From Dacryopinax spathularia (taxonomy: Eukaryota; Basidiomycota; Dacrymycetes; Dacrymycetales; Dacrymycetaceae), in assembly GCA_037974965.1 (NCBI GenBank), contig JBBPFI010000014.1, positions 868,001-932,000 of the forward strand: a stretch of DNA of 64,000 bases, in the 5' to 3' direction. This document shows positions 11,851 through 24,478 of this stretch, piece after piece (the stretch's first letter is position 1; each line of letters begins with the position of its first letter). The position numbers and the translations under genes were made by a program. The notes below the pieces were generated by a model, which ran no database searches, was not told where the DNA came from, and was given only the letters and a program-made list of their open reading frames with translations.

Positions 11851-12095
11851 TAGCGACCTTGTACTTCATAGAGTCCTGGGGATGTGGTGCCTGAGTTGTT
11901 GACAATGACAATGACCGTGCGATGACAATGATCCCCACAACCGGTAACCTCTGCACAGCCCCTAAGACCCCACAATCAATAACCGGAACCGGGGACTCCA
12001 TCTTCGACTCGGCGACCTCATCAGCCCATCTCTGCTGTCCATCTTTACTTCTTTCTTTCTTTCAACCTCGTACTTTGATATATATTGTTGAGGAA

Positions 12096-13417
12096 ATGGC
12101 TGAGGGAATGGACATCCAATCGCTCTTCAGCGTCAAAGGAAAGGTACGTCTCTCCCCTCCATCAATCCCCAACGCCCGAGCTGAGAAAGAGACTAGGTCG
12201 TCCTCATCACAGGCGGTTCTCGCGGGATAGGGAAGATGGTACCCACCCTTTTCTCCTCCTCACCCTTCTAGGCACTGATCAGGAGTGTGATGGCAGATCG
12301 CTACGGGGTTCATAAAGAACAACGCGAAAGTGTACATCACCGCTCGGAACGCGAAGGAGCTCTCGGCTACTTCCTCGGAGCTGAATAAGATGGGTCCGGG
12401 GGAGTGTATCGCTATTCCGGCGGATTTGCAGAAGGTTGAGGAGGCGCATCGGTTGGTCAAGGAGATCAAGGAGAGGGAGGGTGGTGAGTTTCTTTGGTGT
12501 GAGGGGAGGGGAGGAGGAGGCTGATTTTGGGGGGAAGTGTTGGATGTGCTGGTTAATAATGCGGGCGCTACGTGGGGGGAAGCGATCGAGAGCTACCCGG
12601 TTCGTCCTACTTCCATCTTTCTCAAGCGCTTGTCGGCTGCGTTGCTCAAGGGTAATGGACTGACGCAAGCGACAGGACCACGCCTGGACGAAACTCCTAA
12701 CCCTCAACGTCCAACGAGTATTCACGCTCACCCAAGCCTGTCTCCCCCTGCTCCGAGCCTCAGCCGAGAAGAAGGGAAAAGAAGCCGATGGCAGTTGGAA
12801 AGACCCAGCGAGGATAATCAACGTACGTCTCTCGAGTTCAGTCAACCCGCGGACCCCTGGCGCGCGCTTCCTGCGCATTCGGTAGTGGGATGAGGAGCGA
12901 GAACTGATTGGGGTGTTGGTAGATTGGGAGTATTAATGGGGAGAGAGCGCCGGAGATGGAGACGTACGCTTATAGCGCCTCGAAGGTCCGTGCTCCACCC
13001 CTCTCCCTCCACTCCTTCCCTGCCTTCCGCCGCATATATAGGATAGGAAAGGAAGCTAACCATGATGGGGGTATAGGCAGCTCTGCATCAGCTTAGCCGG
13101 CATTTGGCCCTCAGGCTGGGGAGGGAAGGGATCACCTGTAATGTTCTTGCTTGTGGGCCCTTCGAGTCGAAGAGTATGTTCCTCCTTCTCCCAACCTCGC
13201 CAACACTCGCTAACCCTTGGCCTGACCAGTGATGGCCCACACCCTCCGAACAGCAAAAGACATCATCCTCTCCTCCGTCCCCCTGGACCGGATCGGCACG
13301 CCGCAAGATGTGGCCGGGACGTGTATTTGGCTTTCGAGCAGAGCAGGGGCGTGGATCACGGGGGCGACGGTGGCTGTTGATGGGGGGCATTTGGTGCATA
13401 CGAGCAGTAAGCTGTAG
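12096..13417 (+). CDS. Short-chain dehydrogenase/reductase (RhlG-like 3-oxoacyl reductase)
   Basis: NAD(P)-dependent oxidoreductase of the classical SDR family. Eight exons (12096-12143, 12197-12238, 12297-12483, 12538-12599, 12676-12822, 12923-12985, 13077-13173, 13230-13417) sum to 278 codons (277 aa). Motifs: VVLITGGSRGIGKM (TGxxxGIG cofactor site), LDVLVNNAG, IGSINGERAP (catalytic Ser), YAYSASK (Tyr and Lys) and WITGATVAVDGG near the C-terminus. The sequence resembles fungal proteins named after rhamnolipid-biosynthesis 3-oxoacyl-ACP reductase; the true substrate is unknown. No targeting signal is evident. It shares a 245-bp divergent promoter with the F-box gene; a run of T/A (TTTGATATATATTG) lies just upstream of the ATG. 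Confidence 0.88.
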
Positions 13418-13436
13418 TGTTAACGGCAGATTGGGA

Positions 13437-13458
13437 GGGGGGGGGGGGGGGGGGGGGG
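13437..13458. repeat. Poly-G tract (22 G) between convergent genes
   Basis: Twenty-two consecutive G on the plus strand, 20 nt after the dehydrogenase stop and about 185 bp from the RPP1 stop on the other strand. It lies in the shared 3' region and could form a G-quadruplex or be a slippage-prone site. Confidence 0.85.
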
Positions 13459-13642
13459 AGGTGAGGAGGTGGGTTCTTGTTTGGTGAGCGTGAGAAGGGA
13501 TACGGGTATGTGTGTGGGGGGGAGCGATGGTTATGCTATTATATTCCGCGCAGGCTCCCCGTTGAGAGGGTTCGCCCTCCCATGGGTGAGACTCGAGATA
13601 TAAATATGAGCAGCAATACAACCCATGTCGAGCCCGCAAATA

Positions 13643-15161
13643 TCAGCGGTTCTTCCTCCTCCGCTTTTTCCGCCTCCTCCTCTCCTCGCCCTCACTCTCC
13701 TCCTCCCGACTCGCATCCCCTCCATCCTTGCCGCCAGCATCCTCCTCCCCACCCTCACTCTTCCGTTTCCTCTGCCTGTCCTCCTCTTCATTCAACAACT
13801 CCATCAACCCCTTCACTCCCTCTTCCCCGCCTCCCAGCTCACCGCCTGCATCTGGTTGGGCGGAGGAGGGGAAGACGACCTTAGGTTCGCTGAGAATTGC
13901 GCGGTATGTCTTGCGTGTTTCTGCTCTTATTACGAGCGACCTCGGGACGCGAGAAATGCTGGCATGGGCGATTTCGTGCGGCAGGCCGAGCATCGTCGCC
14001 CTAAACACCAACACCCAATAATAAGTCACCACCCCCAAAAACAAAATGAAAGCGAAGACGCGAGAAGGCAGAAAGACAGGACGTATGAGAAAAGGCCAGT
14101 AGAAAAGCAGCAGGCAGAGAAAGGGGTGGGGGCGTACAGGTTCATAACGTCCCCCGCTGCCCTCAATTGCCATGTGTAGCTAGCACCGGAAGAGAAGATG
14201 ATCCCCTCGTGTCCGTTCCTGTTCCCTCCCGCTGCAGCACGAGCGACCTCACGTGCAGTAGCCCACCAGTTTCTTGCTCCTTCCCCTGCACCTCCTCCTC
14301 GTCCTCCTTTGCCCCCAGGAGCAGAGGCAGAAGAACCGGGAGGTGAGAATGCACCGGAATAGGAGATCTCGAACCTCGCTCCATTTCGGATAGCCGTCTT
14401 TACCAATGTGTGCTTCAGATAATACGGCAAGCGGGGTGAGGCGGTGAGGGGGAGGGAGATGATATGTACTGGGTGGGGGGAGGGGAGGGAGTGTTGTAGA
14501 CAGGCGGATTGGAATGTTTGGGGTGTGAGGGGGAGGAGGGAGAGGATGTCGTATTCCTGTAGCAAAGGGGTTGTCTGGGCGGTCTTTTCCCGCATACGCC
14601 ACGTGAGCCTTATGACCTTGAAAGGGAGAAGGGGGGGAGAAACGGAGGGGGGACGTACGAAACCGAAACCTTTTTCGCTCGCTTCGTCCAGTACGACCTC
14701 CAGCCTCCTGAGCTGCACCACTCCTCTCTTCCCGCCGTTGAATCGCGGGTCCAGGTCTTTGAACACCGTCCCCTCCCCACCAGCAAACCAGTTCACGTGC
14801 GTCGATGGATCCAGCTTAGAGCGTACAGTTTGGGTGAAGGCTATGATCGTGTACCCCACTATTTCCTCATCAGCCTTTTCTCGCTTCACGGAGAAGCTTC
14901 GGGAAGGGAAAGCGTACAGTGGATAAGCATCTCCACCCTCTCCCTCAACGCCTTCCGATCCGGCACTCTCAGCCTCTCCAACGGATGGGCAGGCGCCGTC
15001 CCGCTCGAGCCCGAGCCGGCGGAGGTAGACGTAGATGCCTGAGCATTCGTTAGAGGCGTAGATGCTTGTTTCTTCTGCTGCTTGGAGGACTTCTTTGATG
15101 GGGGTAGGAGTGATTCGTAGGCTATTGGTTCTGGGAAGGGGATGTTCAGGTCGATGAACAT
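13643..15161 (-). CDS. RPP1: RNase P / RNase MRP subunit p30 (Rpp1)
   Basis: Protein subunit of nuclear RNase P (tRNA 5' processing) and RNase MRP. Exons 15161-14918, 14858-14138 and 14000-13643 sum to 441 codons (440 aa). The start was chosen at MFIDLNIPFPEP, which opens the TIM-barrel-like p30 fold. The first splice rebuilds MLIHLGYTIIAFTQTV, matching the conserved HLGY segment of RPP30. Further marks: YDILSLLPLTPQTFQSAC, PYYLKHTLVKTAIRNGARFEI, GIIFSSGA and LPHEIAHASIS. Long Ser/Ala and Gly-rich inserts make it larger than the human protein (268 aa), and the C-terminus is a strongly basic tail (EERRRRKKRRRKNR), plausibly RNA-binding. An alternative upstream frame beginning at 15246 was rejected because it lacks the conserved N-terminus. 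The 137-nt second intron is long for this window. Confidence 0.85.
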
Positions 15162-15375
15162 CCTCACTGAAGTCTCCCTCTCTCGGGGCAGGAGAGGATG
15201 AGGCCGCAAAGGAAAGTCCAGGCGTTTGTTGTGAACCCTGACTCATCGGGGTTAGCGCGCTTCTTTATCTCCGGTTTATGTAAGCCGACGGTTTGCAAGC
15301 GCCCGTCAGCACGCACCGGACTCTCCTAGTACTCCTTCCACCTCGCCCACCACCTCACCTCAGCAGTATCTCAAA

Positions 15376-17332
15376 ATGGGCCACGGCAACTCGAACAAAC
15401 TATACGTAACCCACGCCGAACACACAGGCGCCGCAGGAGGTCAACATACCGCCTCCTCATCCGGCTACCGCCAAAAGCCCACCGGCAGTGACCTGCAACA
15501 ACTGCCCTTCGACTGCTGTGCGCTCTCTCTCCAGCCGTTCGAAACCCCCGTCGTGGTCCGCGAACCCGACGGGACTGGAAATGTGTTTGATCTGATGAAC
15601 ATCATCCCCTGGATTAAGAAACACGGCACGAACCCCGTGACTGGCAAGCCTCTCTCCACTTCCGACCTGCTCAGGCTGCACTATCATCGAAACCCGACTA
15701 CGGGGGAGTATCATGATCCCGTAACGTTCAAACCCTTCAACCAGCACTCGCATATCGTCGCTCTCGCCACTACTGGGAATGTTTATGCGTGGGACACGAT
15801 CGACACGCTGTGTATTAAGACGAAGACGTTTAGGGATTTGGTGGATGATAGTCCGTTCAAGAGGAGGGATGTGATTACGCTCCAGGACCCGCATGATGTG
15901 GAGAGGAGGAGGGTGGCGGGGTTTGAGCATGTTAAGCGGCCTGAAGAGAAGGAGGAGGAGAAGGGGGTGGAGATTAACGAGAGTCTGGCCAAGGTGGTGA
16001 AGCGGACAACGGGGAAAGATATTGTGCCTTCCAAAAAGGACGAGGAGAAGGAGAAAGAGAAAGAGAAAGAGAAAGCAGAGGCGGCGAGAGCACTTGAGAA
16101 ACCGAAGCCTGCCGCGGTTATTGCTGCGCCTAGAAAAGAAAAACAAGCGTACAACGCCGCGGGGTACACGAACAACGCCGCCTCCGCCTCTCTCACCTCG
16201 ACCGCCTCCGAGCTCGCAACGACCAACACCCAGCTCCTAATCGACGAAGAAGAGTTCATGTTCTCCCAAATCTCGTCCGCCACAAAAGAAAAAGACCGCG
16301 CAAAGATGAAAGCCTACGTGCGGATCCTGACCAACATGGGCGGCTCGCTCAACCTCGAGCTGCACTGCGACCGCGCGCCGAAGACGTGTTATAATTTCCT
16401 GACGCTGGCCAGGAGGGGGTACTATGACGGGACGGTGTTTCATAGGCTCATACCGGGGTTCATGGTCCAGGGTGGGGACCCGACGGGGACGGGGAGGGGT
16501 GGGGAGAGTTGCTGGGGGACGCCGTTTAGGGATGAGTGGGACGTGAAGGGCGCTTATAGGCATGATGCGCGGGGGGTGGTGAGTATGGCTAATCACGGGG
16601 CGGCGACGAATGGGTGCGTGCACTTCCCACTTCTCCCCCCCTTCCTCTCTCCCTCTTCCTCTCTCTCTCTCCCTCCCTCTTTCTCTCTTCTCCTCTCTCT
16701 CTACTTCTCCCCTATTCTCACTCCTCTCTGCGTGCCTCCTCTTGATGAGCACAGCTGATACGCACCGCAGCTCCCAATTCTTCATAACGTTCAAACCCGC
16801 CCCCCACCTCGACAAAAAGCATACCGTCTTCGGCAAGCTCGTCGGGGGCGAAGACGTACTCGATCGGATCGAGGCCGTCCCCACGAAGAAGGGGACCGAT
16901 ACGCCCTTGAGTCAGATCAAGATTACCGGTGTGGAGATGTTCGTCCCGTCTCTCGCATTTTTTTTTTTGTTGGGAGAGGGATTGTTCTGATTGTGTGTGT
17001 TTTTTGGGGGTAGATTTCAGGATCCGTTTGAGGAGTATAAAGCCCGTTTAGCGCGAAAACTCGAAAGACAAGCCTCTCGCGCTAACGAGGCAGCGCAGCC
17101 AAAAACGGAAGACCGAACGACTTGGTTCGGCACGAAACTGGGGGAGAAAGGGAAGGGCGAGAAGGTTGATATGGCGGGTACGGGCGTGGGGAGATACCTT
17201 AAGCGGGCTGCGGAGTCTGCGCCGGAAGATGGGGCGGGGAAGGATGGTGGAGAGGTGAAGGAGGTGCCGCTGGTCGGTGGGGAGAGGAAGAAGCAGAAGA
17301 CGATGGGCTTTGGGGATTTCAGCTCTTGGTAA
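15376..17332 (+). CDS. CYP8: U-box peptidyl-prolyl isomerase, Cyp8/PPIL2 type
   Basis: Nuclear cyclophilin with a ubiquitin-ligase U-box, associated with the spliceosome in other eukaryotes. Exons 15376-16613, 16771-16942 and 17021-17332 sum to 574 codons (573 aa). The N-terminus [16 protein letters not shown] is typical of PPIL2. The U-box spans about residues 40-115 ([35 protein letters not shown]). A charged linker with repeated KE pairs follows, then the cyclophilin domain at about 310-470 ([39 protein letters not shown]). The C-terminus ends [14 protein letters not shown]. The first intron is 157 nt and full of TCTC/CTCC repeats. Confidence 0.9.
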
Positions 17333-17516
17333 CTTGACTTGGGGTCTTCTCGTCTGCTGTGATGTCCCGTGAGGTGCGGGTGTAAACTATGGATGTACAG
17401 TATATTATAGCCCTCAGCGATGTATCCACCCGTTTGTACAAGTACATCGCTCCTGCTGCCTGCGTAGTCCCAGGGGCGCATACATCCACATCAAAAATGA
17501 GAGGATAGACGATATA

Positions 17517-18634
17517 TCAAGCCTCCAGCGCTACCCTTCCCCCCGACTGCTGCTCCTCCTTCTGCCGTGTTTCTACGTACACATCATCAGCCAGTCGCCT
17601 AGCATCTAGGAGATAGAACGCACCTTCTACAGCAGGCACCACAGGCTCCGTAGTAGGTACTTCCGGTAGCTGCCCGACCGCTACTGGGACTGGGACTGGT
17701 GCGGTCTCCGGTACGGCAGGCAGACCGAGCTGCTCTTCCTGCAGCTCGCGCAGTTCACGCTGGACGGCTTCTTCTTCCTCGACCGTCATGCTCGACATGA
17801 GCATCTCGTCGATTTCCTACCCCGTCATCAGCACAATACTCTCATCCTCCGAGCCCTCTCGTCCTCCTCCCCCCCTCTCCCAGCCGGCCTCTGCAGCATT
17901 CAACGGCGGGGAGCGCAGGAGGCAAGGGGAAAGAGGAGGGAGAGAGGAGGTAGAAAGAAGATGGCCACGCACCCGCTGGTATGCGACCGCCTCCGCTGTA
18001 TCTTCCATCAGCTTCTCGACTTTCTCGAGGGACATCTCTTTGTGTATTTCTTTTAGAACGGTGTTGCCTTGCTGGAGGCCGTACATGACGTCCTTTTGGA
18101 CGAGGGAGAACTCGACGCTGGACACCTATTCCCAGGGCATCAGCTGCAGTCCTATCATCCTCACGATCACACATAGGAGCCATAAGTGATAGAGGAGAAG
18201 AGGTGGAAGAAGGGGAGCGTGGGCAGGGAAAGGAAGGCGTACGAGCTGCTCAAGAGTCTCCAACTGCTGATCAGTCTTCGCCAACAGCTGCTCCTGATAC
18301 TTTCTCCTCCTCAGCGCAATCAACGCCCGGTCCTTCCGCCCAGCGGCGAGGGCGTCTTTGGCGAGTTTCTTTTCGGCATCGAGGACTACTTCGATCTGCT
18401 CGGTTCTTTGTCAGCCCACCTGGGTCGGGGAGGAAAAAGGGAGAGGGAGGAGGGTGGGAGGGGGAGGGAGGGGGACGAACGCGTTTCTGATATTGCCGAA
18501 CTTTGTCTCGCTGGAGCTTCAGACTGCCCTCATGTATTAGCCACACCACCCAAGTACTGAAGCACGGAGTCCACGCACTCTAGGACAGCCCTATCCTGGG
18601 CTGTTATCTTGGGACCGGACTGGGCGGCACCCAT
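17517..18634 (-). CDS. VPS20: ESCRT-III subunit Vps20 / CHMP6
   Basis: Endosomal membrane-remodelling protein that nucleates ESCRT-III after recruitment by ESCRT-II. Exons 18634-18579, 18523-18481, 18395-18243, 18125-17973 and 17816-17517 sum to 235 codons (234 aa). The start MGAAQSGPKIT carries Gly2, a probable N-myristoylation site that is known in Vps20/CHMP6 and fits membrane attachment. Helical Snf7 domain: AVLDLKLQRDKVRQYQKR, RALIALRRRKYQEQLL, VSSVEFSLVQKDVMYGLQQGN, MSLEKVEKLMEDTAEA and EIDEMLMSSMTVEEEEAVQREL. The Pro/Val-rich C-terminal tail (PAVPETAPVPVPVAV) precedes a final helix with AFYLLDARRLADDVYVET. The 3' half of the gene faces the stop of CYP8. Confidence 0.88.
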
Positions 18635-18889
18635 CGCTGGTCGACCAAGGTGGGCGCTCGCCGTGAGGGGAGGTGATGCGTCACTGATGATGAGGGACCC
18701 TATGTGGGAATCGTCTCTCGTGTGCGAGGTCATGTGACTTTCTGATGGCCAGCGTTGTTCTGCTGCAAAGAGGGCAAGGAGGAGGAGAAAGGTCGCTATA
18801 TGCGCTTCTATCCATTGCTAGTCATATCTATTCATTAAGTAATGTACAGGGATCCTATGTGCGCGTCGTCATACGGCGCCAACGGCGGT

Positions 18890-19790
18890 TCAGTGCAGCC
18901 CATCAGCATACACCGTCCTAAACGCCTCCGTCCTCCCCAACGCCTGCAAATACCTGACCAACTTCGCATCCAACGGCTGGCCGACCTCCTTCTCAAGCGC
19001 AGCCTTCATGCCCTCCCCATCCGAAGCTCCGTCGAGCAAAGCAATCCGCGCCAGCCAAGCAGCAAGATGGAAGTCCGCTTCCCCCAGCCCATTCTCTCCA
19101 TCTACGAACCCCGTCTCAGGGAGATACTGAGGCAGCGTGCTCGTGATGAACGCATTGACGCGCTGCATATGCTCGATGCTCATTCGGATAAACTCCTCCA
19201 CTTGCTCTGCCGACGCGTCAGTGTAGATCGAGTTCAGGTACCCCAGAGTGGGGAGCTTAGTCGCGTAGTACGCTTTCAGCTCCCCATCAGCGGCGGAGTT
19301 GAACTTGACGACATTCTCGTATCTCGTCCTCACGAACTCGCCCGGAAACGCCTTTCGCTTCGCGTCCAGCTCAGCCTTGCTCCTAGCGCCGACGAAAGGG
19401 AAGTTAGGGTCGATCGAGTCTTCGTGCAGGAGGTCTATGAGGTCTTGGTGCGTTGTAGGCCGGGCGCCGGAGGGAGAGTGCGAGACGAGATAGCGGACGA
19501 CGTCGATTGTTGATGTGTACGTCTCCCCATTCACTTGGAGAACGGGCAGGGTGGCGGGTTTGGAGATCTTCACGAACTCCGGAGAGAGGTTCTCAGCGGT
19601 AGCTATCAGAAGACATCTGTCAGTCTCTGGTAAGGGGAAGAGGGGAGGAGGAGGGGGACGCACCAAGGTTGACCGTCTTTTTCTCCACCGTATCTTTCGG
19701 GTAACCGAGCGCGACGAGCGCGAGCTCGGGAGGCTTAGCCCAGACCGAGGGGCCAAAGACGTACAAGACGGGCTTGGATGAGGTGGACAT
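18890..19790 (-). CDS. Glutathione S-transferase-like protein, copy 1
   Basis: Two exons, 19790-19664 and 19602-18890, give 280 codons (279 aa). The N-terminus MSTSSKPVLYVFGPSVWAK leads into a thioredoxin-like GST fold with the PATLPVLQVNGETYTST segment (cis-Pro and substrate loop), followed by an all-helical C-terminal part containing HEDSIDPNFPFVGARSK and GLGEADFHLAAWLARIALL (the conserved N-cap-like Asp of GST C-terminal domains). It is clearly paralogous to the gene at 21304: same length, intron at the same codon and phase, and shared blocks such as DPNFPFxGARSK, ADFHxAAWLARIALL and YADGLH at the end. It is probably cytosolic, as there is no signal peptide. The substrate is unknown. Confidence 0.78.
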
Positions 19791-21303
19791 GACGGTTTTG
19801 GGATCAGACAGATGTACGCGGGGAGCTAGGGTGCGGGGAGTGATTGGCTGGCTGGTTGGGTTCGGATTGCTTGTTCTGAACCCTCCTGGCCATCTTCACC
19901 CTCCTTTTATACCCCATTCCTCGAGCAACCAGCACATCATCGCCCTCCCTTTCCCGGCGTACAACACAATCACAGCGTGGTCAGCAAGTAAGCAAGTAAG
20001 CAAAGTAAGCAACTCCTCGGCCCTTCAAGACCGGTCAATAGAAAGCGATGCACGGCCCGAGACTCGGAAACACCTCAACAGTCAAGTATGTAACCGGTTA
20101 ACCCGGTCAAGCTCGCCCGCGCTCCCACGCCCAGGCCCTTTAACCTGGCTCATCAGAACCTCGCCGAATTTGTCCCTTGCGGGTGGGGGGCGGTGCTGGA
20201 ATGACGTCGACGGATTATCGCCGCGGGCATGTTGAAGAGGGATTGTCATCACGACCACCCACCTGCAGCCTGGGAGGGGTGATGAGCTGCTTACTCAAGC
20301 AGGCGAGGACCTCCGTCAGGTTGGTGAGGTTCGTTAGGGCGTTGAGGGAGCAAGGGGGCGGCTCGGTTCCGAGATGATCCGGGGAAGGGGGTTTCCTTTT
20401 CTTCGTGTGCGATTACGCGATTTGGAAGGAGGATGAGCTTTTCAACTGTTCAACCGAGGATGGGGTTGTTATGCCGCATTTGACAGTTCGGACGACTATG
20501 AACAGAACAGCAAGACCATATTCTGGTTGCGGGATTCTGTCTTGTGCTGGGGCGTGCTGAACTGCATGGGCTCGTGAGCCCAAGTAGTGGGACTACAGTT
20601 TCGATGTTATCAGTCGTCATAGACAGTAACAATAACCTCTTAACTAATCCCTTCATCAACTCGAGCAACTAGTGCAGCCAGTGTAGCCTTGAACCGAACA
20701 CGACATTCAAGTCGCGCCCAGCTTACCCACTCGTCCAATCCCAATCCCCTCCGAACCACGACATCATCCACCCATCTCCCCTTCGAACAACCCACAACCC
20801 ACAACCCACAGCCACCAATAATTACTCCGACCCATCTCTCCACTGACCACCCAACACGCCAAGCCCGTCAAACCACGCAGAAGCTCGCCATCCAGCCCGC
20901 AACCTAACTCCGTAATCCGTTTGTCATCCCCCAACCCGAGCCAGGCTGTGCAGCTCGAAGTAGGGAGAGAAGCCGGTGGGCGAGACACGGTCCCTTGCAG
21001 GCGCGCCGGGGGGTGTTTCCCGATCCCTCGCCTTGGACCTCATGCTTTGGTCGGTTTGGCTGGATTGGTCGGTTTGGGGGGAGAGGGGTTGTCGTAATTC
21101 CGCCTCTGTTCGCTGATGAGAGGGTGAGAGGGCGGGAATGTATCGCCTGGAGGGTGAGAGAATGGGAGGGTGAGAGGATATAAAGAGCCAGGCGGGAATG
21201 CGTTCCCATGCTCTTCAGCAACCCAACCCAACCCCAGCTATCGAACAACCCAGTCCCAGTCCAAAGACCAACCGGACTCTCAAGCCAAGCAACAGTAGTA
21301 AGG
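19791..21303. promoter_or_regulatory. 1.5 kb divergent intergenic region of the GST-like pair
   Basis: Gene-free stretch between two divergent paralogues. It holds short tandem repeats: AAGTAAGC units near 19987-20015, an AACCCAC triplet repeat near 20783-20812, and GGGTGAGAG units repeated three times at about 21121-21178. A TATAAAG box at 21179-21185 lies about 120 bp before the ATG of copy 2. GGGAATGCGTTCCC at about 21194-21207 has GGGAA/TTCCC inverted arms. Long GGTTTGG/CCAACC-rich tracts run from about 20690 to 21080. I see no gene in it. Confidence 0.5.
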
Positions 21304-22206
21304 ATGTCGCCCAAGCTTACGCTCTACGTATATGTTCCTTCGATCTGGACGAAAGTGCCTGAGCTTGCGCTTGGCGAGCTTGGCTATCCTTCCAATGAAG
21401 TGGAGAAGAAGACTGTTGATCTCGGTACGCCCTTCCCCTTCCTCAAATAACACCAACATATGCTGACGCGAGCCCTTATTGTGTTAGTCAAGGCGGAGAA
21501 CCTCGCCCCCGAGTTCCACAAGATCTCTGCCGCTGGCACGCTCCCCGTGCTTACCGTTGCTGAGGAGGGCAAGTCCTACACCTCGACATTCGACGTCGTC
21601 CGCTGGCTCGTGGACCACTCGCCCAAAGGCAGCGTGAAGCATACCACCCACCCCGACCTGATCGAAGCAGTGCACGACGCCTCCGTCGACCCCAACTTCC
21701 CGTTCATCGGTGCTCGCAGTAAAGACGAGCTTCTCGCGAAACGCAAGGCCTTCCCCGCAGAATTCGTCAAGGGCCGGTATGAGAACGTCCTCGAGTTCAG
21801 CAAGACTGCGACTGGCGAGCTGAAGGAGTTCTACGAGTCTAAGCTCCCTCAGCTCAAGTTCCTCAACTCGATCTACACCGACGCAGACGAGAAGACCGTC
21901 GACGAGTTCATCCAGACGAGCATCAAGCACATGCAACGTGTGCACGCGTTCATCCTCCATACCTTGCCCGCGCATATCTCCAGCGAAGGGTTTGTGGAGG
22001 GTGCGGAGCCGGGCGAGGCCGACTTCCATGTTGCGGCCTGGTTGGCGAGGATCGCGTTGCTCTCGGGGGCGCCGACGGCGGATACGGCTAAGGAGGCGTT
22101 GGAGAAGGAGTTGAACCAGCCAGTACCTGAGAAAGTCGTCAAGTATATTCAGCTGTGGTCGAAGAGGCCGAGCTGGCAGCAGACTTATGCTGATGGGCTC
22201 CACTAA
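21304..22206 (+). CDS. Glutathione S-transferase-like protein, copy 2
   Basis: Two exons, 21304-21424 and 21488-22206, give 280 codons (279 aa). Start MSPKLTLYVYVPSIWTK, with a TATAAAG box about 120 bp upstream. The thioredoxin-like half has AENLAPEFHKISAAGTLPVL and EEGKSYTSTFDVVRWL; the helical half has DPNFPFIGARSKDELLAKRK and GEADFHVAAWLARIALL. The intron sits after the same residue and in the same phase as in copy 1 (VDL/V against VNL/A). Compared with copy 1, third positions are strongly GC-ending (many ATC, AAG, CTC codons), suggesting higher expression. It is probably a cytosolic detoxification-type or structural GST relative; the substrate is unknown. Confidence 0.8.
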
Positions 22207-22364
22207 GCGTCGAGCGATGATGCCCGGATGAAGGGGAATGGCTGTTGTATCTGTACGAGAGTAAGAAAACAAAGAGAATGAATCCAGTTGTGCCTTTTCC
22301 AAGTGGATGGTGCATTAGCGTTCTACAGCATACAAATACAGTCGAGGGTGAGGTATAACAGAGA

Positions 22365-22771
22365 TCAGAACCATGCTTCAATATCTGCGAACAATGTCAA
22401 TAACGAGCTATATGCGGTTTGAGCAGTAAACGCACTGGTCAACTCCTTAGCCAACGCCTCCCCCACAAAGAAGCTCGCCGTCCATCCCTGCTTCAGCCAT
22501 CGTGCATACACTGTCCACACCATCAGGTACCCTTCACAGACATCGTGCAATCCGACTCACGCCAATAAGCCGTCTTCCTACCCAACAGCTTCCCCAAAAA
22601 GGGCATCGCAACAACCTCCATGATCAACCTAAACTGCCCGACCTGCTCGTCCCATTCCCTCTGGAGCCGCTGGAGTTCTTCCTCCGACTCGGTCACGCTC
22701 GGGTTTGAGGCGAGGGAAGAGACGTGTGAGTCGAGCGAGGCGAGCGAGTCGCTTGATGTTGTTCGCGGCAT
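22365..22771 (-). CDS. Small membrane protein, possibly Mim2-like
   Basis: Two exons, 22771-22561 and 22510-22365, give 119 codons (118 aa). The N-terminal third is Ser-rich (MPRTTSSDSLASLDSHVSS), followed by EEELQRLQREWDEQVGQ, a hydrophobic segment FRLIMEVVAMPFLGKLLGRK, then TAYWLYARWLKQGWTASFF. The pattern of an acidic start, a W-x(4)-QL helix, a single membrane segment with PFxGKxxGRK and an aromatic/basic exit resembles Mim2, the small partner of Mim1 in the mitochondrial outer-membrane insertase. I recall this motif from family knowledge and could not test it. The start at 22771 was chosen over a long in-frame upstream extension that looks non-coding. It is divergent from CBR1. Confidence 0.55.
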
Positions 22772-23278
22772 CGTGTTTGTGCCTCTATGCCTCTGAGCCT
22801 GTGTTCCCCTGTATTGGTCGGCCGAGGTGAAGGTGGACGTAGGAGAAGAGGTTATGAAGACGTAGCACGAGCGAGGAGAACGAGGATGTCGCTGCCCGAG
22901 CGCGGCGCCGGTGACGAACGCCCCCTGGGGTCCACGAGTATGTGCGCCAAGCTGCGGGCGTATGAATTGTAACATTCCGTTGGGCGCATCAGCTTCCCGA
23001 AGAGGCACCAAATCCTCAACTTTTGGGCGGATATTCGATCTTCCGCTCTATTTCTCGTTTCGTCTCCTCAAGAGTCAGTGGCAGAGTACCCCGACTTCTC
23101 GCGCACGTCCCCATCCTTCTGCTCGCCTGGCGACATCTCATCTGTGGTCTGCTTGCATATTATTGCTGGCTAGACCGCTGGCATAACCACATAGACTTAC
23201 GACCGCTCGCTCTCCACGCACAAGCGTAGACTTTGACCCGCCGGGTAGTCTATTCCCTCAACAACGACGAAAAACGAG
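22772..23278. promoter_or_regulatory. Divergent promoter region upstream of CBR1
   Basis: 507 bp between divergent start codons. An ATTGG (CCAAT on the minus strand) lies at 22812-22816. Otherwise nothing clear is seen. Confidence 0.35.

Positions 23279-24478
<1,200 letters not shown>

Noticed and set aside
14918-15246. N-terminal extension of RPP1 beginning at 15246
   Set aside because: Different frame from the conserved MFIDLNIPFPEP start and lacks the HLGY junction.
22523-23011. Longer N-terminus for the Mim2-like protein
   Set aside because: The 80 extra residues look like untranslated leader, and the internal Met at 22771 starts the conserved Ser-rich N-terminus.
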